From Peterkaempfera podocarpi (GTDB taxonomy: Bacteria; Actinomycetota; Actinomycetes; Streptomycetales; Streptomycetaceae): a stretch of DNA of 64,000 nt. Within the stretch, counting starts at the first letter, position 1; every line of letters begins with the position of its first letter. The position numbers were made by a program, and so were the translations under genes. Location of the stretch: NCBI RefSeq assembly GCF_042466665.1, contig NZ_CP162102.1:5270001-5334000 (forward strand), given 5' to 3'. A model generated the notes under the pieces. The model ran no database searches. It was not told the DNA's origin and worked only from the letters and a program-made list of their open reading frames with translations. Positions 52,847-62,225 of this stretch are shown in pieces.

Positions 52847-53158
52847 GTCGGTGGACCTACCCGATGGCGCAGATCACTACGCGGCACGCTCCGCTACCGC
52901 TCGGTAGTTGTACAAGTCGTCCACCGGGGGAGAGGCGCGGAGGGCCTTTGCTACGGACCGGCCCCTGACACTCCGCTGGCACCCGGTTAGGCTGGCCGAG
53001 GTGCTCCGGGGCGAAAGACCTGTCGTACCCAGGTGACTGGCATTTCATGCGTGGCATGCGCGACTGTCATCCGGGATCTGCGGGAGGATCGGACCGTGAC
53101 CGGCCACCGGCACAGACCACCGAGTCACGCAACGGCGCGCGACAGGAGCCAGATAGCC
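52847..53158. promoter_or_regulatory. Divergent spacer with a gdhB promoter
   Basis: These 312 bases contain no gene. On the plus strand CTGACA (52965-52970) and TAGGCT (52988-52993), 17 bases apart, form a good principal-sigma promoter giving a leader of about 160 bases. On the other side a short inverted repeat TACCG-CT-CGGTA near 52895 precedes the DJ-1 gene and could bind a regulator. Confidence 0.6.
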
Positions 53159-56100
53159 ATGCAGACCAAGCTGGACGCAGCCAAGGCCGAGGTGCTCGCG
53201 CGGGCAGCGCAGGCCGCTGAGAACAGCCAGGTGGGGGGAGCGCACGGGGAAGGTCTCGGCAACGGCGCCCTGACCGCCTACCTGCACCACTACTACCTGC
53301 ACACCGCCCCCGAGGACCTGGTCGACCGGGATCCGGTCGACGTCTACGGGGCGGCCGCCTCCCACTACCGGCTGGGGCTCAAGCGGCCCCAGGGCACCGC
53401 AGAGGTACGGGTCCACACCCCCACCGTGGAGGAGAACGGGTGGTCCTGCGGCCACACCGTGGTCGAGGTCGTCACCGACGACATGCCCTTCCTGGTGGAC
53501 TCGGTCACCAATGAGCTCTCCCGCCAGGACCGTGCCATCCATGTGGTGATCCACCCGCAGATGGTGGTCCGCCGCGACATCACCGGCAAGCTGCTGGAGA
53601 TCCTCGACGTCGACCCCTGCACGGTCCGCCGGCCCGGAGCGGCCGACCTCCCGGCCGACGCCGTCGTCGAGTCATGGATGCACATCGAGGTCGACCGCGA
53701 GACCGACCGCGACGACCTCCGCCAGATCGAGGCCGATCTGCGCCGGGTCCTCACCGATGTCCGCGAGGTCGTCGAGGACTGGACCAAGATGCGCGACTCC
53801 GCGCTCCGGCTGGCCGACGATCTCGACGAGCAGAGCCCGGCGGGCCTGCCGGAGGAGGAGGTCGGCGAGGCGCGGGAGCTGCTGCGCTGGCTCGCCGACG
53901 ACCACTTCACCTTCCTCGGCTACCGCGAGTACGACCTGGTGACGGCGGACGGCGGCGGGGCGGACGCCCCCGAGGCGCTGCGCGCCGTGCCCGGCACCGG
54001 TCTGGGCATCCTGCGTCCCGATCCGCGCGGGGGCACCCCCGACGGCCACCCCGCGAGCGAGGCCTTCGGCCGGCTGAGCGCCGCCGCCCGGGTCAAGGCC
54101 CATGAGCACACCCTGCTGGTGCTGACCAAGGCCAACAGCCGCGCCACGGTGCACCGCCCCGCGTACCTGGACTACATCGGCGTGAAGAAGTTCGACGCCG
54201 CCGGCAATGTCATCGGTGAGCGCCGCTTCCTGGGCCTCTTCTCCTCCGCCGCCTACACCGAGTCGGTCACCCGGATCCCGGTGGTCCGCCGCAAGGTGCA
54301 GGACGTGGTGAGCAGCTCCGGCTTCCCGCTGGAGAGCCACGACGGCCGCGACCTGCTGCAGATCCTGGAGACCTACCCCCGGGACGAGATCTTCCAGACC
54401 CCGGCTGAGGAGCTGCTGGCCATCGCGGGCAGCGTGCTCTACCTCCAGGAGCGCCGCAAGCTGCGGCTCTTCCTCCGCCAGGACGCCTTCGGCCGCTACT
54501 TCTCGGCCCTGGTGTACCTGCCCCGCGACCGGTACACCACCCGTATCCGGCTGCGGCTGATGGACATCCTGATGGAGGAGCTCGGAGGCCCCGCCGCGCC
54601 GGGCGGCAGCGACGGCGGCTCCACCATCGACTACACGGTGTGGTCCACGGAGTCCGTGCTCACCCGGCTGCACTTCGTGGTGCGGGTCGCCCCCGGCACC
54701 GAGCTGCGCTCCCTCAGCGACGCCGACACCGAGCGGATCGAGACCAGGCTGGCCGAAGCGGCCCGGTCCTGGATGGACGCCTTCCACGAGGTGCTCCTCG
54801 CCGAGTGCGGCGAGGAGCGGACCGCCGAGCTGTCCCGCCGCTACGCCAACGCCTTCCCGGACGGCTACCGGGCGGACTTCTCGCCCCGCACCGCGGTCGC
54901 CGACCTGCGCCAGCTGGAGTCGCTGGGTGAGCCGGGGGATTTCCGGCTCAACCTCTACCAGCCGCTCGGCGCCGCCGACGACGAGCGCCGGCTGAAGATC
55001 TACCGCGGCGGCGGTGCGGTCTCCCTCACCGAGGTGCTGCCCGTACTGCAGCGGCTCGGTGTCGAGGTCGTCGACGAGCACCCCTATGAGCTGCGCCGCT
55101 CCGACGGCTCCACGGCGTGGGTGTACGACTTCGGGCTGAAGCTGCGCACCACCTCCGGTGGGCTGGGCGACGAGGCCCGTGAGCGGTTCCAGGAGGCCTT
55201 CGCGGCCGTCTGGACCGGCCAGGCCGAGAACGACGGCTTCAACGAGCTGGTGCTGCAGGCCGGACTGACCTGGCGTCAGGCCGTGGTGCTGCGGGCCTAC
55301 GCCAAGTACCTGCGCCAGGCCGGTTCCACGTTCTCCCAGGACTACATGGAGGACGCGCTCAAGAACAACACCCACGCCACCCGGCTGCTGGTCAACCTCT
55401 TCCAGGCCCGTCTCTCCCCGGCCCACACCGCGGCCGGCCTGGAGCTGACCGAGGGCATCCTGGAGGAGCTGGACGGCGCGCTGGACCAGGTCGCCTCGCT
55501 GGACGAGGACCGCATCCTGCGCTCCTTCCTCAGCCTGATCAAGGCGACCCTGCGCACCAACTTCTTCCAGCGCGCGGACACCGGCGCCCCGCACTCCTAT
55601 GTCTCCATGAAGTTCGACCCGCAGGCCATCCCCGACCTGCCGGCGCCGCGCCCGGCGTATGAGATCTGGGTGTACTCGCCGCGGGTCGAGGGCGTCCATC
55701 TGCGGTTCGGCAAGGTCGCCCGCGGCGGTCTGCGCTGGTCCGACCGCCGTGAGGACTTCCGCACCGAGATCCTCGGCCTGGTCAAGGCGCAGATGGTGAA
55801 GAACACCGTCATCGTGCCGGTGGGCTCCAAGGGCGGCTTTGTCGCCAAGCAGCTGCCCGACCCGGCGGTGGACCGCGACGCCTGGCTGGCCGAGGGCATC
55901 GCCTGCTACCGGATCTTCATCTCCGGTCTGCTGGACATCACCGACAACCTGGTGGCCGGCGAGGGCGTCAAGCCGCCCAAGGACGTGGTCCGCCATGACG
56001 GTGACGACACCTACCTGGTGGTGGCCGCGGACAAGGGCACCGCGACCTTCTCCGACATCGCCAACGAGGTCGCCGACTCCTACCGCTTCTGGCTGAGCGA

Positions 56101-58159
56101 CGCCTTCGCCTCCGGAGGCTCCGCCGGCTACGACCACAAGGGCATGGGCATCACCGCCCGCGGCGCCTGGGAGTCCGTGGAGCGGCACTTCCGCGAGCTG
56201 GGCCACGACACCCAGAGCCAGGACTTCACCGTCGTCGGCATCGGCGACATGTCCGGTGACGTCTTCGGCAACGGAATGCTGCTCTCGGAGCACATCCGCC
56301 TGGTCGCGGCCTTCGACCACCGGCACATCTTCATCGACCCGGTCCCGGACGCGGCGGCTTCGTACGCCGAGCGGCGCCGGCTGTTCGACCTGCCGCGCAG
56401 CTCCTGGGCCGACTACGACACCGCGCTGATCTCCAGCGGCGGCGGGGTGTTCCCCCGTACCGCCAAGTCGATCCCGATCACCGCGCAGATGCGGGCGGCG
56501 CTGGGCATCGCCGACGGCACCACCCGGCTCACCCCCGCCGAGCTGATGAAGGCGATCCTGCTGGCGCCCGTCGACCTGCTGTGGAACGGCGGCATCGGCA
56601 CCTATGTCAAGGCCGCGGCGGAGACCAACGCCGAGGTGGGCGACAAGGCCAACGACGCCATCCGGGTGGACGGCGGCGATCTGCGGGTCAAGGTGGTCGG
56701 GGAGGGCGGCAACCTGGGCTGCACCCAGCTGGGCCGGATCGAGTTCGCCACCTCCGGCGGGCCCGACGGCGAGGGCGGCCGGATCAACACCGACGCCATC
56801 GACAACTCGGCGGGTGTGGACACCTCGGACCACGAGGTGAACATCAAGATCCTGCTCAACCGGGTGGTCAGCGACGGCGACATGACGGTCAAGCAGCGCA
56901 ACTCGCTGCTTGCCGAGATGACCGACGAGGTCGGCGCGCTGGTGCTGCGCAACAACTACGCGCAGAACACCGTGCTGGCCAACGCGGTCGCCCAGGCACC
57001 CAGCATGCTCAATGTGCACGCCCGGATGATGCGCCGGCTGGAGTCGGACGGGCTGCTCAACCGGGCGCTGGAGTTTCTGCCCGGCAGCCGCCAGATCCGG
57101 GAGCGCCAGCAGGCGGGCCGCGGGCTCACCCAGCCCGAGCTGGCGGTGCTGCTCGCCTATGTCAAGATCACCCTGGCCGACGAGCTGCTGCAGACCGATC
57201 TGCCGGACGACCCCTACTTCCGCACACTGCTGCACCAGTACTTCCCCGCCGCACTGCGCGGCCGCTTCACCGAGGCGATCGACAACCACGCCCTGAGCCG
57301 CGAGATCATCACCACCCTGCTGGTCAACGAGGCCATCAACCGCGGCGGCTGCACCTTCGCCTTCCGGCTCCGTGAGGAGACCGGGGCGACCATGGACGAG
57401 ATCGTCCGCTCGCACACCGCGGCGCGCGCGATCTTCGGCCTGGAGGAGATCTGGAGCGACATCGAGGCCCTGGACAACCAGGTCTCGGCGGAGGTCCAGA
57501 CGAAGATGCGGCTGCACTCCCGGCGGCTGGTCGAGCGGGCCACCCGCTGGCTGCTCAACAACCGCCGGCAGCCGCTGGACATCGCCGGCACCATCGAGGT
57601 CTTCCACGAGCGCTGCAACCAGGTCTGGGCGCAGCTCCCCAAGCTGCTGCGCGGCGCGGACCTGGAGTGGTTCCAGCAGATCTACGACGAGCTGGCGGCC
57701 GCGGGCGTCCCGGACGCCCTGGCCACCCGCTGCGCCGGGCTCTCCTCGGCCTTCCCCACCCTCGACATCGTCGAGGTGGCGGACCGGGCGGGCGCGGAGG
57801 TGACGGATGTCGCCGACCTCTACTACGACCTGGCCGACCGGCTCCAGATCACCCATCTGCTGGACCGCATCATCGAGCTGCCCCGTACCGACCGCTGGCA
57901 GTCCATGGCCCGTGCGGCCATCCGCGAGGACCTCTTCGCGGCGCACGCGGCGCTCTCCGCCGACGTGCTCGCCTGCGGCGAGCCCGGGGACGGCCCCGAG
58001 CAGCGGTTCAAGGCCTGGGAGGGCCGCAACGCCACCCTGATCAACCGCGCCCGCACCACGCTCGACGACATAAGGGACTCCGACACCCAGGACCTGGCCA
58101 GCCTCTCGGTGGCCATGCGGGTGATCCGGACCCTGCTTCGCACGGGCACGATGCGCTGA
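53159..58159 (+). CDS. gdhB: NAD-dependent glutamate dehydrogenase, large (about 180 kDa) class
   Basis: A protein of 1,666 residues from ATG 53159, with AGGAG 10 bases upstream. This L180 class, first characterised in Streptomyces, deaminates glutamate to 2-oxoglutarate with NAD. The N-terminal 700 residues hold ACT-like regulatory parts (TDDMPFLVDSVTNELSRQD at about 103-121). The catalytic core lies around 820-1230, with GGLRWSDRREDFRTEILG at about 856-873 and the KGGF substrate loop, followed by the NAD-binding part (VGIGDMSGDVFGNGMLLSEH). The rest is a helical C-terminal region. It works mainly when glutamate or amino acids serve as carbon source. A strong promoter precedes and a bidirectional terminator follows. 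Confidence 0.96.
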   Translation: MQTKLDAAKAEVLARAAQAAENSQVGGAHGEGLGNGALTAYLHHYYLHTAPEDLVDRDPVDVYGAAASHYRLGLKRPQGTAEVRVHTPTVEENGWSCGHTVVEVVTDDMPFLVDSVTNELSRQDRAIHVVIHPQMVVRRDITGKLLEILDVDPCTVRRPGAADLPADAVVESWMHIEVDRETDRDDLRQIEADLRRVLTDVREVVEDWTKMRDSALRLADDLDEQSPAGLPEEEVGEARELLRWLADDHFTFLGYREYDLVTADGGGADAPEALRAVPGTGLGILRPDPRGGTPDGHPASEAFGRLSAAARVKAHEHTLLVLTKANSRATVHRPAYLDYIGVKKFDAAGNVIGERRFLGLFSSAAYTESVTRIPVVRRKVQDVVSSSGFPLESHDGRDLLQILETYPRDEIFQTPAEELLAIAGSVLYLQERRKLRLFLRQDAFGRYFSALVYLPRDRYTTRIRLRLMDILMEELGGPAAPGGSDGGSTIDYTVWSTESVLTRLHFVVRVAPGTELRSLSDADTERIETRLAEAARSWMDAFHEVLLAECGEERTAELSRRYANAFPDGYRADFSPRTAVADLRQLESLGEPGDFRLNLYQPLGAADDERRLKIYRGGGAVSLTEVLPVLQRLGVEVVDEHPYELRRSDGSTAWVYDFGLKLRTTSGGLGDEARERFQEAFAAVWTGQAENDGFNELVLQAGLTWRQAVVLRAYAKYLRQAGSTFSQDYMEDALKNNTHATRLLVNLFQARLSPAHTAAGLELTEGILEELDGALDQVASLDEDRILRSFLSLIKATLRTNFFQRADTGAPHSYVSMKFDPQAIPDLPAPRPAYEIWVYSPRVEGVHLRFGKVARGGLRWSDRREDFRTEILGLVKAQMVKNTVIVPVGSKGGFVAKQLPDPAVDRDAWLAEGIACYRIFISGLLDITDNLVAGEGVKPPKDVVRHDGDDTYLVVAADKGTATFSDIANEVADSYRFWLSDAFASGGSAGYDHKGMGITARGAWESVERHFRELGHDTQSQDFTVVGIGDMSGDVFGNGMLLSEHIRLVAAFDHRHIFIDPVPDAAASYAERRRLFDLPRSSWADYDTALISSGGGVFPRTAKSIPITAQMRAALGIADGTTRLTPAELMKAILLAPVDLLWNGGIGTYVKAAAETNAEVGDKANDAIRVDGGDLRVKVVGEGGNLGCTQLGRIEFATSGGPDGEGGRINTDAIDNSAGVDTSDHEVNIKILLNRVVSDGDMTVKQRNSLLAEMTDEVGALVLRNNYAQNTVLANAVAQAPSMLNVHARMMRRLESDGLLNRALEFLPGSRQIRERQQAGRGLTQPELAVLLAYVKITLADELLQTDLPDDPYFRTLLHQYFPAALRGRFTEAIDNHALSREIITTLLVNEAINRGGCTFAFRLREETGATMDEIVRSHTAARAIFGLEEIWSDIEALDNQVSAEVQTKMRLHSRRLVERATRWLLNNRRQPLDIAGTIEVFHERCNQVWAQLPKLLRGADLEWFQQIYDELAAAGVPDALATRCAGLSSAFPTLDIVEVADRAGAEVTDVADLYYDLADRLQITHLLDRIIELPRTDRWQSMARAAIREDLFAAHAALSADVLACGEPGDGPEQRFKAWEGRNATLINRARTTLDDIRDSDTQDLASLSVAMRVIRTLLRTGTMR

Positions 58160-58173
58160 TCACCCGTTGTACC

Positions 58174-58214
58174 GGAGCCGCCCCCGCAGGAGTCCTTCCT
58201 GCGGGGGCGGCTCC
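58174..58214. terminator. Bidirectional terminator between gdhB and the ABC operon
   Basis: A perfect 18-base-pair stem (58174-58191 with 58197-58214), with a five-base loop and a GCGTTTT tail, serves the convergent gdhB and ABC permease genes. Confidence 0.92.
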
Positions 58215-58231
58215 GCGTTTTCCGTCCGGCG

Positions 58232-59143
58232 TCACTTGACGGCGCCAGCCATCACCCCGCTGACGAACTGGCGCTGGAAGGCGAAGAAGACCGCCAACGG
58301 GACGATCATGGAGATAAAGGCCCCGGAGGCCAGTACGTCGATGTTGTTGCCGAACTGGCGTACCTGCTGCTGGAGGGCGACGGTGATGGGCTGCGCGTCG
58401 GCATTGGCGAAGATCAGTGCCACCAGCATGTCGTTCCACACCCAGAGGAACTGGAAGATGCCCAGTGAGGCGATCGCGGGGCCGCCGAGCGGCATCACCA
58501 CGGTGAAGAACAGCCGCAGTTCCCCCGCGCCGTCCAGGCGGGCGGCCTCCAGCAGCTCGCGTGGGATCTCGGCGAAGAAGTTGCGGAGCAGGAAGACCGC
58601 GAACGGCAGTCCGAAGGCGACATGGAAGAGCACCACGCCGGTGATGGAGCCGAAGATCCCCAACTGGCCGAAGAGCCTGGCCACCGGGATGAGGGCGACC
58701 TGGACCGGGACCACCAGCAGGCCGATGACCGCCAGGAAGAGCCAGTCGCGGCCGGGGAACTCCATCCACGCGAAGGCATAGCCCGCCAGCGAGGCGATCA
58801 GCACCACCAGCACCGTGGTCGGCACCGTGATCAGCACGGTGTTCAGCAGGGAGCTGGTGATGGTGTCGTTGGAGAGCAGATTGCTGTAGTTGTGCAGGGT
58901 CAGCTGGGCCGGCTTGGTGAAGACCTGCCACCATCCCGACTGCTGGATGTCGATGGGGCCGCGCAGCGACGAGGCCAGCAGCCCGATGGTGGGCAGCAGC
59001 CAGAAGAGTCCGACCAGCAGCAGCACCAGCCGGGTGGCGCCGCCCGCGAGGCGGGCGGCGGCCCTGGAGGGCAGTGCGGGGCCGCGACGGGTGGCCGGGA
59101 CCGAGGCGGGCAGTACCGCGTCCGCGTCCTGAAGGGTCGTCAT
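58232..59143 (-). CDS. Carbohydrate ABC transporter permease (MalG-like)
   Basis: A protein of 303 residues from ATG 59143, with GGGAGA upstream. It has six membrane helices and the cytoplasmic EAA loop EAARLDGAGELRLFFTVV (about 200-217), the contact for the ATPase. It pairs with the larger permease, whose stop overlaps its start (ATGA). Together with the binding lipoprotein this makes a CUT1-type importer for oligosaccharides or related sugars. The substrate is unknown. No ATPase gene is present; in streptomycetes a shared ATPase such as MsiK commonly serves these importers. Confidence 0.92.
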   Translation of the reverse strand: MTTLQDADAVLPASVPATRRGPALPSRAAARLAGGATRLVLLLVGLFWLLPTIGLLASSLRGPIDIQQSGWWQVFTKPAQLTLHNYSNLLSNDTITSSLLNTVLITVPTTVLVVLIASLAGYAFAWMEFPGRDWLFLAVIGLLVVPVQVALIPVARLFGQLGIFGSITGVVLFHVAFGLPFAVFLLRNFFAEIPRELLEAARLDGAGELRLFFTVVMPLGGPAIASLGIFQFLWVWNDMLVALIFANADAQPITVALQQQVRQFGNNIDVLASGAFISMIVPLAVFFAFQRQFVSGVMAGAVK

Positions 59144-60477
59144 CGGCGGTTCTCCCTTCGGAAGCGGCGGATGTTGAAGAGCATCGCGGGGAGCACCAGC
59201 AGCAGCAGGATGATGCCGATGGCGCTGCCCATGCCCTGGTTGCCGCCGCCGCCGAAGGAGGAGAGGTAGAGCTGCAGGGCGAGGACGTTGGCGTCCTGCT
59301 GGGTGGAGCCAGGCGCGATGATGTACACCAGGTCGAAGACCTTGAGGACGTTGATGACCAGGGTCACCAGCACCACGATCAGCACCGGGGCCAGCAGCGG
59401 CACGGTGATCTTGCGGAAGACCTGCCACTCCCCGGCGCCGTCGACGCGGGCGGCCTCCTGCAGTTCACGGGGGACGGCGGTGAGCCCGGCGGCGATCAGC
59501 ACCATTGCGAAGCCGGCCCACATCCAGATGTAGGCGCCGATGATGGCGGGGGTGACCAGGGTGGGTCCCAGCCAGTCCACGCCGCCGTACTGGGCGGTGA
59601 AGTTGGCGGCGGGCAGCCGCAGCCGAGCCCCGGCGGCCGAGGCGGGCAGGGCGAAGGTGCCGTCCTTGCCGGTGGTGGCGCGGGCCACGACCCGGCCGTC
59701 CTTGACGGCCTCCACCCGGACCCCCGAGAGCGCCTTCTCCCCCGGGTCGACCTGGCCGGTCCTGCCGCCTCCGCCGGGCTTGAAGTCCAGCCAGACGGTT
59801 CCGGTGACCCCGCCGTCGGACGAAGGCGCGGCCGCCTTGGCGAGGGCCTGGGAGGCCACCTGGGCGGGGGGCAGTCCGACCAGGGGGAGGACGGTGGGGG
59901 TGCCGGGGGCTGCGGCCGCGGTGGTGGTGAAGGAGCCGCCGCCGGACGCTCTGAGGTCGCCGTTGACCCGGGGCCGGGCACCGGGGTAGGCGGAGGCCGA
60001 GGCGAAGGTGTCATGGACGCCGACGACCACCGCGTTGGCCACGCCCTTGCTGGGGTCGTGGTCGTAGACCAGGCGGAAGATGATGCCGGCGGCCAGCATG
60101 GAGATGGCCATCGGCATGAAGATCACCAGCTTGAAGGCGGTGCCCCAGCGGATCCGCTCGGTGAGGACCGCGAAGACCAGGCCGAGTGCGGTGGTGACGG
60201 TGGGTGCCACCACCACCCAGATGGCGTTGTTCCGCAGCGCGGTCAGGGTGGCGTCGGTGGTGAAGAGGTCGCCGTAGTTGCCGAGGCCGACGAAGTGCTT
60301 GAAGTCGTCGATCCCGTAGAGGCTGCGGACCAGCGACCACAGGATGGGGTAGAGGAGCAGCGCGCCCAGCAGGACCAGGGCGGGCAGCAGGAAGAGCACG
60401 GCGACCCAGGGGCGGGTGCCGAGCACCCGCCCCTTCCGGGGGCGCACGGTCAGGGCGGGAGCTGCCGGTGCGGCCAT
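59140..60477 (-). CDS. Carbohydrate ABC transporter permease (MalF-like) with a large extracytoplasmic insert
   Basis: A protein of 445 residues, about 140 longer than a usual CUT1 permease. Helices lie at about 24-45, 85-105 and 114-136. Between helix 3 and the next helix (about 306-330) is an insert of about 165 residues. Its first part is Ala/Pro/Thr-rich; the second (about 213-292) has a beta-sandwich look: GTVWLDFKPGG, ALSGVRVEAVKDGRVVARAT and KDGTFALPAS resemble SdrD B-like or carboxypeptidase-regulatory-like repeats. The EAA loop (EAARVDGAGEWQVFRKI) and later helices are normal. The insert may touch the binding protein, as the P2 loop does in E. coli MalF. Confidence 0.9.
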   Translation of the reverse strand: MAAPAAPALTVRPRKGRVLGTRPWVAVLFLLPALVLLGALLLYPILWSLVRSLYGIDDFKHFVGLGNYGDLFTTDATLTALRNNAIWVVVAPTVTTALGLVFAVLTERIRWGTAFKLVIFMPMAISMLAAGIIFRLVYDHDPSKGVANAVVVGVHDTFASASAYPGARPRVNGDLRASGGGSFTTTAAAAPGTPTVLPLVGLPPAQVASQALAKAAAPSSDGGVTGTVWLDFKPGGGGRTGQVDPGEKALSGVRVEAVKDGRVVARATTGKDGTFALPASAAGARLRLPAANFTAQYGGVDWLGPTLVTPAIIGAYIWMWAGFAMVLIAAGLTAVPRELQEAARVDGAGEWQVFRKITVPLLAPVLIVVLVTLVINVLKVFDLVYIIAPGSTQQDANVLALQLYLSSFGGGGNQGMGSAIGIILLLLVLPAMLFNIRRFRRENRR

Positions 60478-60490
60478 CGAGCAGCGCCCG

Positions 60491-61909
60491 TCAGTTTCCG
60501 TACGCCTTGGCGGCGTCGGCCTCGAGCTTCTTCTGTGCGCCTGCCACGTCCTTGGGGCTGCCGAGGAAGTCCTGGAGGTCCTTCCACTCGCCCGAGCCCT
60601 TGGTGCCGCCGAAGGCCGCCGGGGCCTGGTCGGACATGTCGAAGCGGAAGTCGTCGCCCGCGTCCATCAGCGACTTGGCGATGCCGCGTGCGATGTCATT
60701 GGGGTAGACCGACAGGTCCAGCGACTTGTTGGGGGAGACGAAGCCGCCCTGCGAGGCGGCCACGGCGGCGGCCTCGGGGGAGGCCAGGTACTGCAGCAGG
60801 GCCTGGGCGGCCGGGCTGTCCTTCATCACTGTGGCGACGTCGCCGCCGCTGACCACCGGGGGCTTGCCGTTGTCCACGGCCGGGAACGGGAAGAACTTGG
60901 CGTCCTCGCCCACCTTGGCCTTGGTCTCACTGGCGATGTTCACCGCCACAAAGTCGCCCTCGTAGACCATGCCGGCCTTGGGGGGCTCGGCGAAGGTCTG
61001 GTCCACCGAGGCGGGGAACTCGGTCTGCAGCGCCCCCTTGGCCTGGCCGGCGATCAGGTCGTTCTTGCCGAAGAGCTGCGCCAGGGTGGTGAGCGTCTTG
61101 CCGACCGAGGCGTCGGTCCACTTGATCTGGTGCTTGGCCAGCTTGTCGTACATGTCGGGGCCGGCCTGGGAGAGATAGACGTTCTCGAACCAGTCGGTGA
61201 GCGTCCAGCCGTCGGCGCCGCCGATGGAGACCGCCGGGGTGCCGGAGTCGGAGATGGTCTGCGCGGTGGTGAGGAAGTCGGCCCAGGTCTTGGGCTCGCT
61301 CACGCCGGCGTCCTGGAAGACCTTGGTGTTGTACCAGACGGTGGACTTGTTGGCGGCCTTGAAGTAGACGCCGTACTGCTTGCCGCCGTACGCGCCCAGG
61401 TCCTTCCAGCCCTTGCCGTAGTTGGCGCTGAGCGCGGCGTCCACGTCGGCGGAGAGCGGCTTGACCCAGCCGGCCTTGGCGAACTGCTGCAACACGCCGA
61501 CCTGGGGGAGGAAGGCCACGTCCGGTGGGGCGCCGCCCTGGACCTTGGAACCGAGGAAGGCCGACACATTGTCACCGGTGGGGACGAACTTGGTGCCGGC
61601 GCCGGTGCGCTTGGTGAAGTCGGCCAGGACCTTCTGGAAGTTCTTCTGCTCCGCGCCGGTCCAGATCGCGGCCACCGTCAGGCTCTTGCCGTGCAGATCG
61701 GGCAGCTGGAGCGAGTCGGCCGAACTCGCCTCGGCCGTCGGGCTGGAGGCACCGCTGCTGGGGGTGCTGGAGCTGTCCCCGCCCCCACCCCCACCGCTGC
61801 TGCTGCAGCCCGCTGCCGTCAGTGCCAGAGCAGTTGCCGCGGTGAGCACCAGCGCGGCGCGTGCACGGCCTCTGGAGGCGGCGGTGGATGTACGCATCGA
61901 TCGGTCCAT
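60491..61909 (-). CDS. Extracellular solute-binding lipoprotein of a carbohydrate ABC importer
   Basis: A protein of 472 residues from ATG 61909, with GGAGGA 8 bases upstream. A lipoprotein signal peptide ends in LTAAGC (Cys35), followed by a Ser/Gly-rich linker. The mature part is a family 1 (MalE-like) binding protein: LTVAAIWTGAEQKNFQKVLA, PPDVAFLPQVGVLQQFAKAG, YFKAANKSTVWYNTKVFQDA and GALQTEF near the hinge. It delivers the sugar to the two permeases encoded 13 bases downstream. It is the first gene of the operon and would be made in highest amount. Confidence 0.93.
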   Translation of the reverse strand: MDRSMRTSTAASRGRARAALVLTAATALALTAAGCSSSGGGGGGDSSSTPSSGASSPTAEASSADSLQLPDLHGKSLTVAAIWTGAEQKNFQKVLADFTKRTGAGTKFVPTGDNVSAFLGSKVQGGAPPDVAFLPQVGVLQQFAKAGWVKPLSADVDAALSANYGKGWKDLGAYGGKQYGVYFKAANKSTVWYNTKVFQDAGVSEPKTWADFLTTAQTISDSGTPAVSIGGADGWTLTDWFENVYLSQAGPDMYDKLAKHQIKWTDASVGKTLTTLAQLFGKNDLIAGQAKGALQTEFPASVDQTFAEPPKAGMVYEGDFVAVNIASETKAKVGEDAKFFPFPAVDNGKPPVVSGGDVATVMKDSPAAQALLQYLASPEAAAVAASQGGFVSPNKSLDLSVYPNDIARGIAKSLMDAGDDFRFDMSDQAPAAFGGTKGSGEWKDLQDFLGSPKDVAGAQKKLEADAAKAYGN

Positions 61910-62225
61910 GACAGATTCCTCCCGTGGCCCGGGCCGCAACCGCACGCCGCCGGGCCGGGAGGCGTCGGCACTGACGCACGGGCGCGGCGCAGGTCGTCGC
62001 GTCCCCGCACAGTCCACGCCGGGGCCACAGGCGTCGCAAGACCGCACGGTGCGGCCTGTCGCCTGCTGTGACCGGACTGTGACGCCGGTCGGCGGGACTG
62101 TGCGCAGCCGACCTACCCCGCCCGCCCGGGATCATGCCGCCGGGGCGGGTGAGGCCGGCGAGGGAATGGTGAATGCCCCTGCTGTGAAGGAGAAGTGACG
62201 GTACGTCGTCCAGGCGGGGGCGGGA
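61910..62225. promoter_or_regulatory. Upstream region of the ABC importer operon with direct repeats and a palindrome
   Basis: No gene is seen in these 316 bases. CTGTGAC occurs at 62066-62072 and 62077-62083, an 11-base spacing typical of OmpR/PhoP-type regulator sites; a partial copy CTGTGCG lies at 62098. Next to it is the inverted repeat CCGCAC-G-GTGCGG (62042-62054). Both lie 130-190 bases upstream of the binding-protein start and could control the operon. Confidence 0.4.

Noticed and set aside
53672..57946. Open reading frame of about 1,420 codons antisense to gdhB
   Set aside because: A mirror frame of the glutamate dehydrogenase gene; Val/Gly/Leu/His-rich shadow protein without motifs.
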